7,978 nucleotides of DNA from an uncultured Prevotella sp. (GCA_900768785.1 CAAGEG010000164.1:1-7978); one strand, 5' to 3'; counted from the stretch's first letter, positions 1-6,933 are shown. A program made the numbers and translations. The notes: generated by a model not told the origin, from the letters alone.

Positions 1-36
<36 letters not shown>

Positions 37-76
37 ATTTAAACTCTAACGAGAGTGCATTTCTCTAAATGCGGTG

Positions 77-106
77 CAAAGATACGGTTTTTTTTATAAC
101 GACCAA
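77..106 (-). promoter_or_regulatory. Bacteroidota-type promoter of the tRNA-Gly
   Basis: On the minus strand a TTG (106-104) is followed after 19 bases by TATCTTTG (84-77), matching the Bacteroidota housekeeping sigma consensus TTG-N19/20-TAnnTTTG. The expected start site near position 70 would give a leader of about 34 bases before the tRNA 5' end at 36. The leader contains two small perfect hairpins: arms 57-62/67-72 with a four-base loop, and arms 43-47/52-56 with loop AACG. Confidence 0.8.
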
Positions 107-174
107 AATTTTTTCAGCTATTTTATTTTCTAATAGCTTAAAAAAATCAATATTCAAGCCAAAAACCACCTTTT

Positions 175-236
175 TAAAATAAATAAGCCTAAGAATAAAA
201 ACATTTAATAAATAAACATTATTTACTCTTAGGCTT
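175..236 (-). terminator. Probable intrinsic terminator after the GH13-AlaX gene
   Basis: A perfect 10-bp inverted repeat (AAGCCTAAGA at 185-194 and TCTTAGGCTT at 227-236) encloses a 32-base AT-rich loop. It lies 23 bases beyond the stop codon of the glycosidase fusion gene, and on the minus strand it is followed by the T-rich run ATTTATTTTA. Its position between that gene and the tRNA promoter fits a terminator. The long loop is not ideal, so the call is moderate. I see no gene between 85 and 258; a possible minus-strand reading frame here runs through this stem and the tRNA promoter and has a skewed AT-driven composition. Confidence 0.6.
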
Positions 237-258
237 GATATTTTATTGATAATACTCA

Positions 259-726
259 TTATACTATTTTAAAACGTATTCTGAAAGAGTGTTTACTTTC
301 GTCCCAATTTGTTCCGAGAAGTTCAAAACGCCCTATTTGCGATGTTGAACGTACGTGTTTACCTATACAAGGACAAACATCATAGTCTCCTATTTTTACA
401 AGGCGTAATGTTTCTGACACATTATCAGGGAGTTTGTCTAAGGATATTCCTTCCGGAAGATTGTCTTTGGTTACATATTCATAAGTAACCGGCATATCTG
501 CATCTATAAGTTCATTCATACGACGCTCTATTTCTTTTTCTTCTCTTCTATCCGGTTTATGATCCAATATATAACTTATTTTGCTTTTCTTTCTCTCTAT
601 ATGTGCATTATTTGACCTCTCACAACCAAACATTCTAATCATAGTTTGATTGAGAAGGTGTTCGGCTGTATGTGCCGGAGGAAATTCATCTTTGTTGTGC
701 GGATTTAACAGATAATCTTGTTCCAT
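259..726 (-). other. AlaX-like editing module with its own potential start (155 aa)
   Basis: This is the C-terminal part of the fusion gene, marked separately because it could be translated alone. From the ATG at 726-724 it encodes 155 aa, about the size of free-standing AlaX-type proteins in Bacteroidales. Domain-local landmarks are HTAEH at 19-23, an AHIERKKSK segment, ETLRLVKIGDYD near 105-116, and CPCIGKHV at 118-125. The HxxxH plus CxxxH set is the zinc site of AlaX, AlaRS and ThrRS editing domains. Family knowledge suggests hydrolysis of misacylated tRNA, classically Ser- or Gly-tRNA(Ala). The tRNA specificity here is not shown: the motif is CIGKH rather than the common CGGTH. Confidence 0.75.
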
Positions 727-2424
727 ATTCTCCTTATTTAAGGTTATTTTAAATATCCTTCCGCTATATTCGCTTATAGTGGTTTGAACAGAGCGATTAT
801 GCAATAGATAGAATGAGGTTTTCTCTCCGGTCATCAAATCTTCGGCTTCATAATGTCCGTCAGATATATTCATACATTCAAATGCATGTTCGGGGATATT
901 GACACTACAAGAAACACTTTTTCCCGAGAAATTGGACACGACAAGTATCAGCGTATTTTCATGTTTGCGTAGGAACGCATACAATTTGCATGAATCAAAA
1001 TCATCGCTATACGGATTGGCATACATCAAATCAAAAAATGTACCTTTAGATATTGTCGGTTCATTTGCCGCTATTGACAATATTCGAGTATAGATTGTTT
1101 CCATTGCCTTTTCGTCTGCGGATAATTTTCTCCTGTTTACATAACCATGATACAAAGAGCCAACAGTCCAATAGTCAAATATTGTTGTTCTTCCGTCAAC
1201 ACCACTAAAACCTTCTTGGTCCATGCCACGTTCACCATATTCTTGTCCGGCATAGACCATGAATGGGTTTTTATCCATTAGTGCACTTACTATCAATGCA
1301 GGAATAGCCTTTCGAGCATTTCCAACTAAGAAATCACTTGCAAGGCGTTGTTCGTCATGATTTTCAAGAAAATAGAGCATGTGACCTTTTATATCGTCAA
1401 CACACTGCCATTGAGAGGAAATTGCAACGGCGGGAGTATTACCACGCATAACGCTACACATGCAATCATACATGCCGACTTTGTCATACAGATAATCAAA
1501 ACCACCATTAATATATGAACGATATAATGCCGGATTGTACACTTCTCCTATGAACAAAACATTAGGATATGAATATTTAACTTTATCTATACTCCATTGC
1601 CAAAACTCCACAGGAACCATCTCTGCCATATCGCAACGAAATCCGTCTATTCCTTTTGACGCCCAAAACAACATGATATCTGTCATTTTGTTCCATGTGT
1701 CAGGTATGGGCGAATAGTGGTATGAACGACCTCCGGCGTCACAATAGTCTATACCATAATTCAGCTTTATGGTTTCATACCAATCGCAAATACCGGGATG
1801 ATTATCAAAATGGTCATTGCCTGTAGCTTTTGCCGGATATTCAACATAAGTGTTATCCGTGCCGGCATTTAAGTCGAAACAAGGTTCAAAAGGTTTATCG
1901 GTGCAATAATAGAAATTGTTTTGTGGGGAGAAGCCCATATGTTTATTGTCTGTTTCGCCAAGATCTTTAACATTGTCCGGCTTACAAACCGACTCATATT
2001 GTCGTGCAACGTGATTGGGAACAAAGTCTATTATTACTTTTAATCCAGCTTTATGGGTGCGTTCTACAAGAGCTTCAAACTCTTTCATCCTATTATTTAC
2101 ATCATCTGCTATGTCGGGATCTATATCATAATAGTCGGCTATAGCGTATGGTGAACCGGCATTTCCTTTAACTACTGCCGGATGTTGTTTAGGTATTCCG
2201 TAGGAAGAGTAATCTGTTTTTGAGGCGTGGCGTATAACGCCTGTGTACCAAATGTGAGACACACCGAGTTTTTTTATACGACCTAATGTGGTGTTATCAA
2301 AAAAACTCATCTTTCCACAGCCATTGTCGGCAAGCGTTCCATTCTCTTTACAAGTATTGGAACGATTGCCAAACAGGCGTGTAAAAATTTGATATATAAT
2401 AATTTTCTTATTATCCATCGCCAT
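259..2424 (-). CDS. GH13 alpha-amylase family glycosidase fused to a C-terminal AlaX-like tRNA-editing domain
   Basis: The product is 721 aa from the chosen start. Residues 1 to about 560 are a glycoside hydrolase family 13 enzyme resembling Bacteroidota cytoplasmic alpha-amylase-like proteins. All four GH13 signature regions are intact: DFVPNH (133-138), GFRCD with the expected nucleophile D265, IGEV with the expected acid/base E294, and ENHDEQ with D357. No signal peptide is seen, so it probably acts on alpha-glucans or oligosaccharides in the cytoplasm. Residues 567-721 are an AlaX/second-additional-domain module with HTAEH (H585, H589) and CIGKH (C686, H690), the four expected zinc ligands of editing hydrolases that deacylate mischarged tRNA. 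The ATG at 2424 lies four bases after the fabD stop (2429) and is preferred. The in-frame ATG at 2454 would overlap fabD by 26 bases and adds ten unconserved-looking residues; 2418 is another option. No SD is visible at the start, suggesting translational coupling to fabD. Substrate is not determinable from sequence. Confidence 0.9.
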   Translation of the reverse strand: MAMDNKKIIIYQIFTRLFGNRSNTCKENGTLADNGCGKMSFFDNTTLGRIKKLGVSHIWYTGVIRHASKTDYSSYGIPKQHPAVVKGNAGSPYAIADYYDIDPDIADDVNNRMKEFEALVERTHKAGLKVIIDFVPNHVARQYESVCKPDNVKDLGETDNKHMGFSPQNNFYYCTDKPFEPCFDLNAGTDNTYVEYPAKATGNDHFDNHPGICDWYETIKLNYGIDYCDAGGRSYHYSPIPDTWNKMTDIMLFWASKGIDGFRCDMAEMVPVEFWQWSIDKVKYSYPNVLFIGEVYNPALYRSYINGGFDYLYDKVGMYDCMCSVMRGNTPAVAISSQWQCVDDIKGHMLYFLENHDEQRLASDFLVGNARKAIPALIVSALMDKNPFMVYAGQEYGERGMDQEGFSGVDGRTTIFDYWTVGSLYHGYVNRRKLSADEKAMETIYTRILSIAANEPTISKGTFFDLMYANPYSDDFDSCKLYAFLRKHENTLILVVSNFSGKSVSCSVNIPEHAFECMNISDGHYEAEDLMTGEKTSFYLLHNRSVQTTISEYSGRIFKITLNKENMEQDYLLNPHNKDEFPPAHTAEHLLNQTMIRMFGCERSNNAHIERKKSKISYILDHKPDRREEKEIERRMNELIDADMPVTYEYVTKDNLPEGISLDKLPDNVSETLRLVKIGDYDVCPCIGKHVRSTSQIGRFELLGTNWDESKHSFRIRFKIV
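724..735 (-). promoter_or_regulatory. Internal Shine-Dalgarno and ATG at the fusion junction
   Basis: On the minus strand AAGGAG (735-730) stands three bases before an ATG (726-724), inside the fusion gene and in its frame. It is the clearest purine-rich SD-like sequence among the minus-strand genes, whose other starts are simply A/T-rich. Stops occur in both other frames just upstream (CCT TAA and AAA TAA), so a one-base shift would end the glycosidase just before this site. This pattern suggests a former gene boundary that may still initiate the AlaX product. Confidence 0.6.
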
Positions 2425-2428
2425 AAAT

Positions 2429-3316
2429 TTAGGCGATACCATGAGCTGTGACATTTTTTGCGATACGAGGTATCATGCCTTGAAGCACTTTACCCGGTCC
2501 ACATTCTGTAAAGTCATCAGCGCCATCAGCCACCATATTAAGAACACAAGAAGTCCATTTAACTGCACTTGTTAGCTGTGCAATAAGATTAGCCTTGATA
2601 TCAGCGGGTTCAGTATAAGGTTTACCATCAACATTCTGATATACCGGGCAACGAGGTGTGCTGAATTGTGTGTTCTCAATAGCTACTTGTAATTCATCTT
2701 TTGCGGGTTGCATTAACGGTGAGTGGAAAGCTCCACCTACTTTCAAAGGCAATGCGCGTTTTGCACCTGCTGCTTTCAACTTTTCACATGCCTCATTAAT
2801 TGCTTCTATATTACCACTTATTACAAGTTGTCCGGGACAATTGAAGTTTGCGGGAACACATACATGTCCTTCTTTATTTACTTCTGCGCATATTTCTTCT
2901 ACCTTTTCATCAGGGAGTCCTATTATTGCTGCCATAGTAGAAGGAGCTGCCTCGCATGCTTTTTGCATTGCCATAGCACGTGCATAGACAAGTTTAAGAC
3001 CGTCTTCAAAGCTTATTGCACCGGCTGACACAAGTGCGGAAAACTCTCCTAATGAATGTCCTGCAACCATCTCCGGTTTGAAATCATCGCCCAAGCATAA
3101 TGCGCTGATTACGCTATGAAGGAATACTGCCGGTTGAGTAACCTTTGTTTGTTTCAGTTCTTCATCCGTACCGTTGAACATAATGTCGGTGATACGAAAT
3201 CCGAGAATATCATTAGCCTTTTCAAAAAGTTCTTTTGCCAATGGGTAGTTGTCATAAAGGTCTTTACCCATACCTGTAAACTGTGCTCCCTGTCCGGGAA
3301 AAACAAATGCTTTCAT
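2429..3316 (-). CDS. fabD: Malonyl-CoA:acyl carrier protein transacylase
   Basis: This 295-aa protein transfers malonyl from CoA to acyl carrier protein, supplying the extender unit for type II fatty acid synthesis in the cytoplasm. The length is near the usual 300-310 aa. Diagnostic motifs are FPGQGAQ (6-12) at the N terminus, TQPAVF (60-65), the nucleophile elbow GHSLGE with S88, the arginine of YARAMAMQ (R113) that binds the malonyl carboxylate, GQLVISG (162-168), and GAFHSPLM with the catalytic H198. All key residues are present. The ATG at 3316 starts directly at MKAFVFPGQG, as family members do, with an A/T-rich region rather than an SD upstream. It has its own promoter and is followed almost without a gap by the GH13-AlaX gene, so the two are probably cotranscribed. 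Confidence 0.97.
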   Translation of the reverse strand: MKAFVFPGQGAQFTGMGKDLYDNYPLAKELFEKANDILGFRITDIMFNGTDEELKQTKVTQPAVFLHSVISALCLGDDFKPEMVAGHSLGEFSALVSAGAISFEDGLKLVYARAMAMQKACEAAPSTMAAIIGLPDEKVEEICAEVNKEGHVCVPANFNCPGQLVISGNIEAINEACEKLKAAGAKRALPLKVGGAFHSPLMQPAKDELQVAIENTQFSTPRCPVYQNVDGKPYTEPADIKANLIAQLTSAVKWTSCVLNMVADGADDFTECGPGKVLQGMIPRIAKNVTAHGIA

Positions 3317-3363
3317 ATTTTATATGATTAAAAAATATATTGATAATTTATGCAAACTGCGTG

Positions 3364-3395
3364 CAAAGGTAATATTTTTTCCTCATTCGAGCAAA
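3364..3395 (-). promoter_or_regulatory. Bacteroidota-type promoter of fabD
   Basis: On the minus strand TTTG (3395-3392) is followed after 20 bases by TACCTTTG (3371-3364) and then CAC. The expected start near 3357 gives a 5' UTR of about 40 bases. The -33 element begins nine bases after the nrdG stop and there is no convincing terminator in between, so some nrdDG readthrough into fabD is possible. An inverted repeat, AAAGGTA (3365-3371) and TACCTTT (3399-3405), brackets the promoter. Confidence 0.8.
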
Positions 3396-3403
3396 TAATA
3401 CCT

Positions 3404-3877
3404 TTATTTCGTTCCTTTCCAGAAGATGCTTGTAATGTCTTGAAAATCATCACCGGACGCTCGTTTGTATAAGCGTTGGTTTGTCGTTTTGCTCTTCAGG
3501 CAACCAAGATGTTCTATGTAAGGTCCTAATTTCAAGTAATCAAAATCAGATTTACATACTATTGAGGGTACTCGTTGCCTGCCACTATACCATGCAACTT
3601 TCAACTCGGGAAATTCTCTATGCACAAATTTTGCGAGCGTATTTACATATTCAGGCTCAGCATCACCACCCATAAAGCAAACACATGTTATTTCTGTTCC
3701 ATAATCATGTATTAGTTTGGCTAATGTAATGGCTGTTAGCGGTTCTCCTATGTCTTGCCAAAGATAGCGGCTATGACAACCGGGACAATGGCAAGGACAG
3801 TTTGATATATTTATTGATAGGGTTACCTCGTCGGGTATTTCCTGAAAGACGACACCTGTATTGACATATTTCAACAT
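3404..3877 (-). CDS. nrdG: Anaerobic ribonucleotide reductase activating protein (radical SAM)
   Basis: This 157-aa radical-SAM protein uses S-adenosylmethionine and a [4Fe-4S] cluster to install the glycyl radical on NrdD. The cluster motif CxxxCxxC is visible as C27-x3-C31-x2-C34 within CPCHCPGCHS, with an extra Cys at 29. FMGGDAE (68-74) corresponds to the SAM-binding GGE-type motif. The length matches the compact NrdG family (about 155 aa). The gene starts 15 bases after the nrdD stop, the usual nrdD-nrdG operon order, so both subunits are probably made from one transcript. The initiating ATG at 3877 has no clear SD. The C-terminal part (about 115-157) is rich in Lys and Tyr and has no separate domain that I recognise. 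Confidence 0.95.
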   Translation of the reverse strand: MLKYVNTGVVFQEIPDEVTLSINISNCPCHCPGCHSRYLWQDIGEPLTAITLAKLIHDYGTEITCVCFMGGDAEPEYVNTLAKFVHREFPELKVAWYSGRQRVPSIVCKSDFDYLKLGPYIEHLGCLKSKTTNQRLYKRASGDDFQDITSIFWKGTK

Positions 3878-3892
3878 GGCAAATTCTTCGTT

Positions 3893-5986
3893 TTACACTT
3901 TGTCTTGTGTTGCATAATATCTGCGTTGAGCTTCTTCCTGACGCGGTGCAGAGAAATTGCTTACACGTTTGAGATATCCGATTATACGTGTCATATAATC
4001 AATATTCTTGCTATGGCAATGCGGACACTCTTTCAAATAACGTTTGTCTATGTTACCACAGTCGTTGCATATTGTATTTGGCACATTGAAGGTGAAATAG
4101 TTGCATCCTTCTTTAGCTGCCACTTTTAGCAACTGACGGTATTGTGCCTTTGACAGATGTTCATCGAGATTCATATGTAATGCCGAACCGCCGGTAAGAT
4201 GTTGTATATATGGTGCTCCGTGCAACTTGAATTTATCAATAACATTGAGAGAATCGTCTTCAACAATATAGAAATAGCTGTTATAGCAGTCGCGTGGTAC
4301 GAAATATCCGTCTTCTCTATCCCATTTTGCATGCTTAACACCAACGTTCTCTGCCGGTATCATTTCACAGTTGAACAGCACGTCTTTTGTGCGATATTGT
4401 TTGTTGTACTTTTCTACGAGTCCTAAAACGCCTTGCACAAACGACAGATAATCAGGGTTGTCTGTAATTTGAAGTCCCATAAACTCTGCCGCTTCAACAA
4501 GACCATTAATGCCAATAGTGAGATATTGTCTTCCTATATTTATATATCCGGCATCAAACAGTGGCAACATGCCGTGAGCTTGCAGCTCTTTTAGATTCTC
4601 GTTATATGCGAGTTGAACCTTGTGGGTAAGATCTATAATATCTGACAAATACTCTTTGTAGTCTATTTTATGATTGACTGCATATTGGATACAACGGTTG
4701 AGATTTATAGTGAGCACACTTTTAGAGCCTGTTGAAACTCCACCTGCTCCAAGCGTATAGCTGAAGCCGTTGTCTTGTATCTCGTTTCTCAAACGGCAGC
4801 ATGAACTTAGCGAGTCTGCATTGTCACTCATATATGTAAAGAACGAATGTCCTTCTGAATACATCTCTGCGGTGAAATCACCCCATTCTTTATCTATAAC
4901 GTCACCATCTTTGGCAAGCAAAGCCATTGTCTCAACCGGGAACGTAAGCACAGCCTTTGTACGTTCTGCGTTAAACCACTTCATGAAGCGTTTCTGCAAC
5001 CAACTGAGACCATTCCAATCGGGTTTGCTTCCATCGGGGAAATAGAAATCGCCGAAGAGGCTCTCGAAATATGGTTTGTCATAATAAGCTATATTCCAAA
5101 ACACAGCTTGATAGTTTCTGGCTCCGGTAGGCTGATTTATGGAATACACAATTTGTTCAAAGCAATCGGTTATCATCTTATCTACCGTGCGTTGCTTTAA
5201 CGACAAGTCAACAACCTTGTCGGGCTCTTTCCAATAATCCTTGCCATATTCCAAACCTATAAAATAATTTAGGTACATCAAGAACTCCGGTGTTGCGCAA
5301 GCGCCACTTAACATACTTGAGACCATAAAAACCATATTGACAAAACCACCACAGAAAGATTTCAAGTTTGTTGGTGCCGTAGAGTTACCACCGATAGATG
5401 TTGTGCCTCCAATAAGCCAAGGATACATCGTTATAGATGCACAATAATTGGCAAGACTTGTTTCATCATTCTTATATATAAAGTGATTTTCAAGCAACGA
5501 GATATATCTATCTGCCAAATCCTTGCCATACATTTTCTTTATCCTATCTGTGAGAAGACGACGATTGAGTCTGATGAAATTTGACTTAGGCAATTCACCT
5601 ATGAGAGTTGCAATGTTTTTATGCTCAACATTTGCATTAGCATCATATTTTGAACCGGTGGCTGCATTGGCTGCATCACAGTAGTCTGCCAAAAATTTCA
5701 ACTTCTCCATCGTCTCACGGTCCTCTGTGTGGCGCTGTCTATAAAGCATAAAACTCTTGGCAACACTATAATAACCCTCTTTCATAAGAGCTAATTCCAC
5801 CTGATTTTGTATATCTTCAACCTTTATCCCTTCATGTATATCCAAATGACTGATAATCTGCGATATACAACCTAAATCTGCGGGCTCGTTTATAGACTCG
5901 AATGCCTTGATAATGGCATTCATTATCTTGTCTAAACTAAAGCGCACAACGCTGCCATCTCTCTTTGTAATAGTAAAATTTTTCAT
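3893..5986 (-). CDS. nrdD: Anaerobic ribonucleoside-triphosphate reductase, class III
   Basis: The product (697 aa) reduces ribonucleoside triphosphates to deoxynucleotides under anoxia with a glycyl radical. Residues 3 to about 95 form an ATP-cone (ITKRDGSVVRFSLDKI at the start), the allosteric dATP/ATP sensor. The (beta/alpha)10 catalytic barrel follows, with the Cys pair in SSCCRLRN (396-397) as the likely thiyl-radical site. A C-terminal zinc site is made by C640, C643, C654 and C657 (CNDCG and CPHCH). The glycyl radical residue is G670 in RIIGYL. No truncation or frameshift is seen. The start at MKNFTITKRDG agrees with the family. It has a dedicated promoter about 120 bases upstream and a structured leader, and nrdG follows immediately. 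Confidence 0.97.
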   Translation of the reverse strand: MKNFTITKRDGSVVRFSLDKIMNAIIKAFESINEPADLGCISQIISHLDIHEGIKVEDIQNQVELALMKEGYYSVAKSFMLYRQRHTEDRETMEKLKFLADYCDAANAATGSKYDANANVEHKNIATLIGELPKSNFIRLNRRLLTDRIKKMYGKDLADRYISLLENHFIYKNDETSLANYCASITMYPWLIGGTTSIGGNSTAPTNLKSFCGGFVNMVFMVSSMLSGACATPEFLMYLNYFIGLEYGKDYWKEPDKVVDLSLKQRTVDKMITDCFEQIVYSINQPTGARNYQAVFWNIAYYDKPYFESLFGDFYFPDGSKPDWNGLSWLQKRFMKWFNAERTKAVLTFPVETMALLAKDGDVIDKEWGDFTAEMYSEGHSFFTYMSDNADSLSSCCRLRNEIQDNGFSYTLGAGGVSTGSKSVLTINLNRCIQYAVNHKIDYKEYLSDIIDLTHKVQLAYNENLKELQAHGMLPLFDAGYINIGRQYLTIGINGLVEAAEFMGLQITDNPDYLSFVQGVLGLVEKYNKQYRTKDVLFNCEMIPAENVGVKHAKWDREDGYFVPRDCYNSYFYIVEDDSLNVIDKFKLHGAPYIQHLTGGSALHMNLDEHLSKAQYRQLLKVAAKEGCNYFTFNVPNTICNDCGNIDKRYLKECPHCHSKNIDYMTRIIGYLKRVSNFSAPRQEEAQRRYYATQDKV

Positions 5987-6028
5987 TATTATATTTAGTT
6001 TTTAGGAAAGTTCCAATTGAGTTTTGCC

Positions 6029-6092
6029 AACGAAAATTTTCTTTTTGGAAAACTTTTCATTTTCAAAAACAAAAAAAGTTTTCCTTTTCGTT
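6029..6092 (-). promoter_or_regulatory. Interrupted hairpin in the nrdD 5' leader
   Basis: The unbroken right arm 6074-6092 pairs with two blocks on the left: AAAAGTTTTCC (6074-6084) with GGAAAACTTTT (6047-6057), and TTTTCGTT (6085-6092) with AACGAAAA (6029-6036). This makes 19 perfect pairs with a 10-base one-sided bulge (6037-6046) and a 16-base apical loop. It lies wholly within the predicted transcript, between the start near 6099 and the nrdD ATG at 5986. It may control elongation, stability or translation of nrdD mRNA; the function is inferred from position only. It matches no riboswitch class that I recognise. Confidence 0.55.
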
Positions 6093-6105
6093 CAACTTTC
6101 GTGTG

Positions 6106-6137
6106 CAAATATAGTGCAAACATTATTAACTTCAAAA
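6106..6137 (-). promoter_or_regulatory. Bacteroidota-type promoter of nrdDG
   Basis: On the minus strand TTTTG (6137-6133) is followed after 19 bases by TATATTTG (6113-6106) and then CACAC. The predicted start is near 6099, giving an unusually long leader of about 113 bases. GTGCAAA occurs twice on the plus strand, at 6103-6109 and 6114-6120, an 11-bp spacing that overlaps the -7 element and could be a regulator site. I do not see a clear NrdR box. Confidence 0.8.
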
Positions 6138-6639
6138 TAATTTTTAGATTATTATTCTAATTTTTTGAGCCTTAATTATTACATTAAAAGCCATAAAATC
6201 ATAGCAACAGAAACATTACTATTTAGTTTATAAACACATACACATTTTCATTAAACATAACAAACACCAATCTATGCAGAAAAGGAAAGACGTGACACTG
6301 TTTATAAAAGCAATTAAGAAAACAAAACAAACAAAAAAAATGACAGCAACCGACTGTTTCATGTAAAATAATAAAGAACAATTCACCCCACATGAACATA
6401 CAATCTAAGCATACAAAGAAGATAAACAATCAGGCATATTTATATACTTATGTAAACAACGGATATAGAATGTCAAATCTACATGTTTATGACCCACAAA
6501 CTACGTGTTTTTATTTCAAAAACTACGTGTTTTAAAACGCCAACGCAGTCATATTATGAATATTACCCGCTCCCAACCTACGGTGTGGACTTTTCGTTAA
6601 TCAGTTTTTATCTGTTAACAAGAAGATAACACCGCTGAA
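6138..6639. other. AT-rich intergenic region, no gene seen
   Basis: No reading frame here has the composition of a real protein. The longest, on the minus strand at 6223-6429, would give 68 residues made mostly of Phe, Cys, Val and Leu, as expected from A-rich DNA read backwards, and it has neither a spaced promoter nor a recognisable family. A TAGATTTG on the minus strand near 6474-6481 has a TTTG only 15 bases upstream, too close for the local promoter rule. The one clear structure is the direct repeat at 6498-6538. Confidence 0.6.
6498..6538. repeat. 14-bp direct repeat with 22-bp period, ending in a palindrome
   Basis: AAACTACGTGTTTT occurs at 6498-6511 and again at 6520-6533, exactly 22 bp apart (about two helical turns). 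The unit is itself nearly symmetric around ACGT. The second copy runs into GTTTTAAAAC, a perfect 10-bp palindrome at 6529-6538. The spacing would put two bound proteins on the same DNA face. It lies about 360 bp upstream of the nrdD promoter and 460 bp upstream of the pterin-synthase-like gene promoter; no target can be assigned. Confidence 0.6.
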
Positions 6640-6823
6640 GGCGAGTGTCTGCAGGGAGAAAGCGATGTGGAAGTTGGCAAGTTGGCAAGTTGGCAAGTTG
6701 GCAAGTTGGCAATGCACGTATTTTAAATAGTAATTATTATAACTCATTGATAATCAATGATAGTAATATTTTAGAAGAAAAAACAAGGGGTTTGCCAAGT
6801 TGCCAACTTGCCAACTTGCCAAC
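6640..6823. repeat. Palindromic dispersed repeat, copy A (GTTGGCAA units facing TTGCCAAC units)
   Basis: The element starts with a 33-bp block beginning GGCGAGTGTCTGCA (6640-6672). Next come five perfect tandem copies of GTTGGCAA (6673-6712), a 79-bp AT-rich core (6713-6791), and four copies of the reverse complement TTGCCAAC (6792-6823, the first ending in G). The two arms could pair over about 30 bp as a giant hairpin or cruciform. The core has its own small palindrome, CATTGA-TAA-TCAATG (6745-6759). The segment 6640-6785 recurs at 7838-7978. No transposase is present, so a non-autonomous palindromic (MITE- or REP-like) element is the best guess. A short reading frame across it merely translates the repeats and is not a gene. 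Confidence 0.85.
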
Positions 6824-6839
6824 TTTTCCGACAAAATTG

Positions 6840-6867
6840 CCGAAGATGACAGTGTGAATATCTTCGG
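6840..6867. other. 8-bp perfect hairpin just right of copy A
   Basis: CCGAAGAT (6840-6847) and ATCTTCGG (6860-6867) are perfect inverted repeats around a 12-base loop. There is no T-run to the right, and only a weak CAATTTTG follows on the minus strand, so a terminator is not well supported. It could be an mRNA element, a weak leftward terminator or the edge of the repeat element. Confidence 0.4.
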
Positions 6868-6933
6868 TCTGATGACCAATTGAGGTTAACCCTTTTCTCA
6901 TGGTTAAAATCTGATTTTTTGATATAATAGATA

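Noticed and set aside
65..259. A 64-residue minus-strand frame whose ATG overlaps the stop of the GH13-AlaX gene (TATAATG)
   Set aside because: It runs through the terminator stem and the tRNA promoter, is dominated by Ile, Lys, Leu and Phe as expected from AT-rich DNA, and has no recognisable family.
6024..6031. A TTGCCAAC match in the nrdD leader to the copy A repeat unit
   Set aside because: A single 8-bp match without tandem repetition or the element's leader or core; chance is the simplest explanation.
6223..6429. A 68-residue Cys/Phe-rich minus-strand frame that could be a small membrane protein
   Set aside because: The composition is what A-rich plus-strand DNA gives when read backwards; there is no properly spaced promoter, no SD and no charged flanks typical of a membrane segment.
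6640..6823. CRISPR array
   Set aside because: The tandem units are contiguous 8-bp repeats with no spacers, the second set is inverted, and no cas gene is present.
6645..6857. A 70-residue frame with LASWQVGK-like repeats crossing copy A
   Set aside because: It is a translation of the palindromic tandem repeats on both arms; the 8-bp unit is not a multiple of three and the start is GTG without support.
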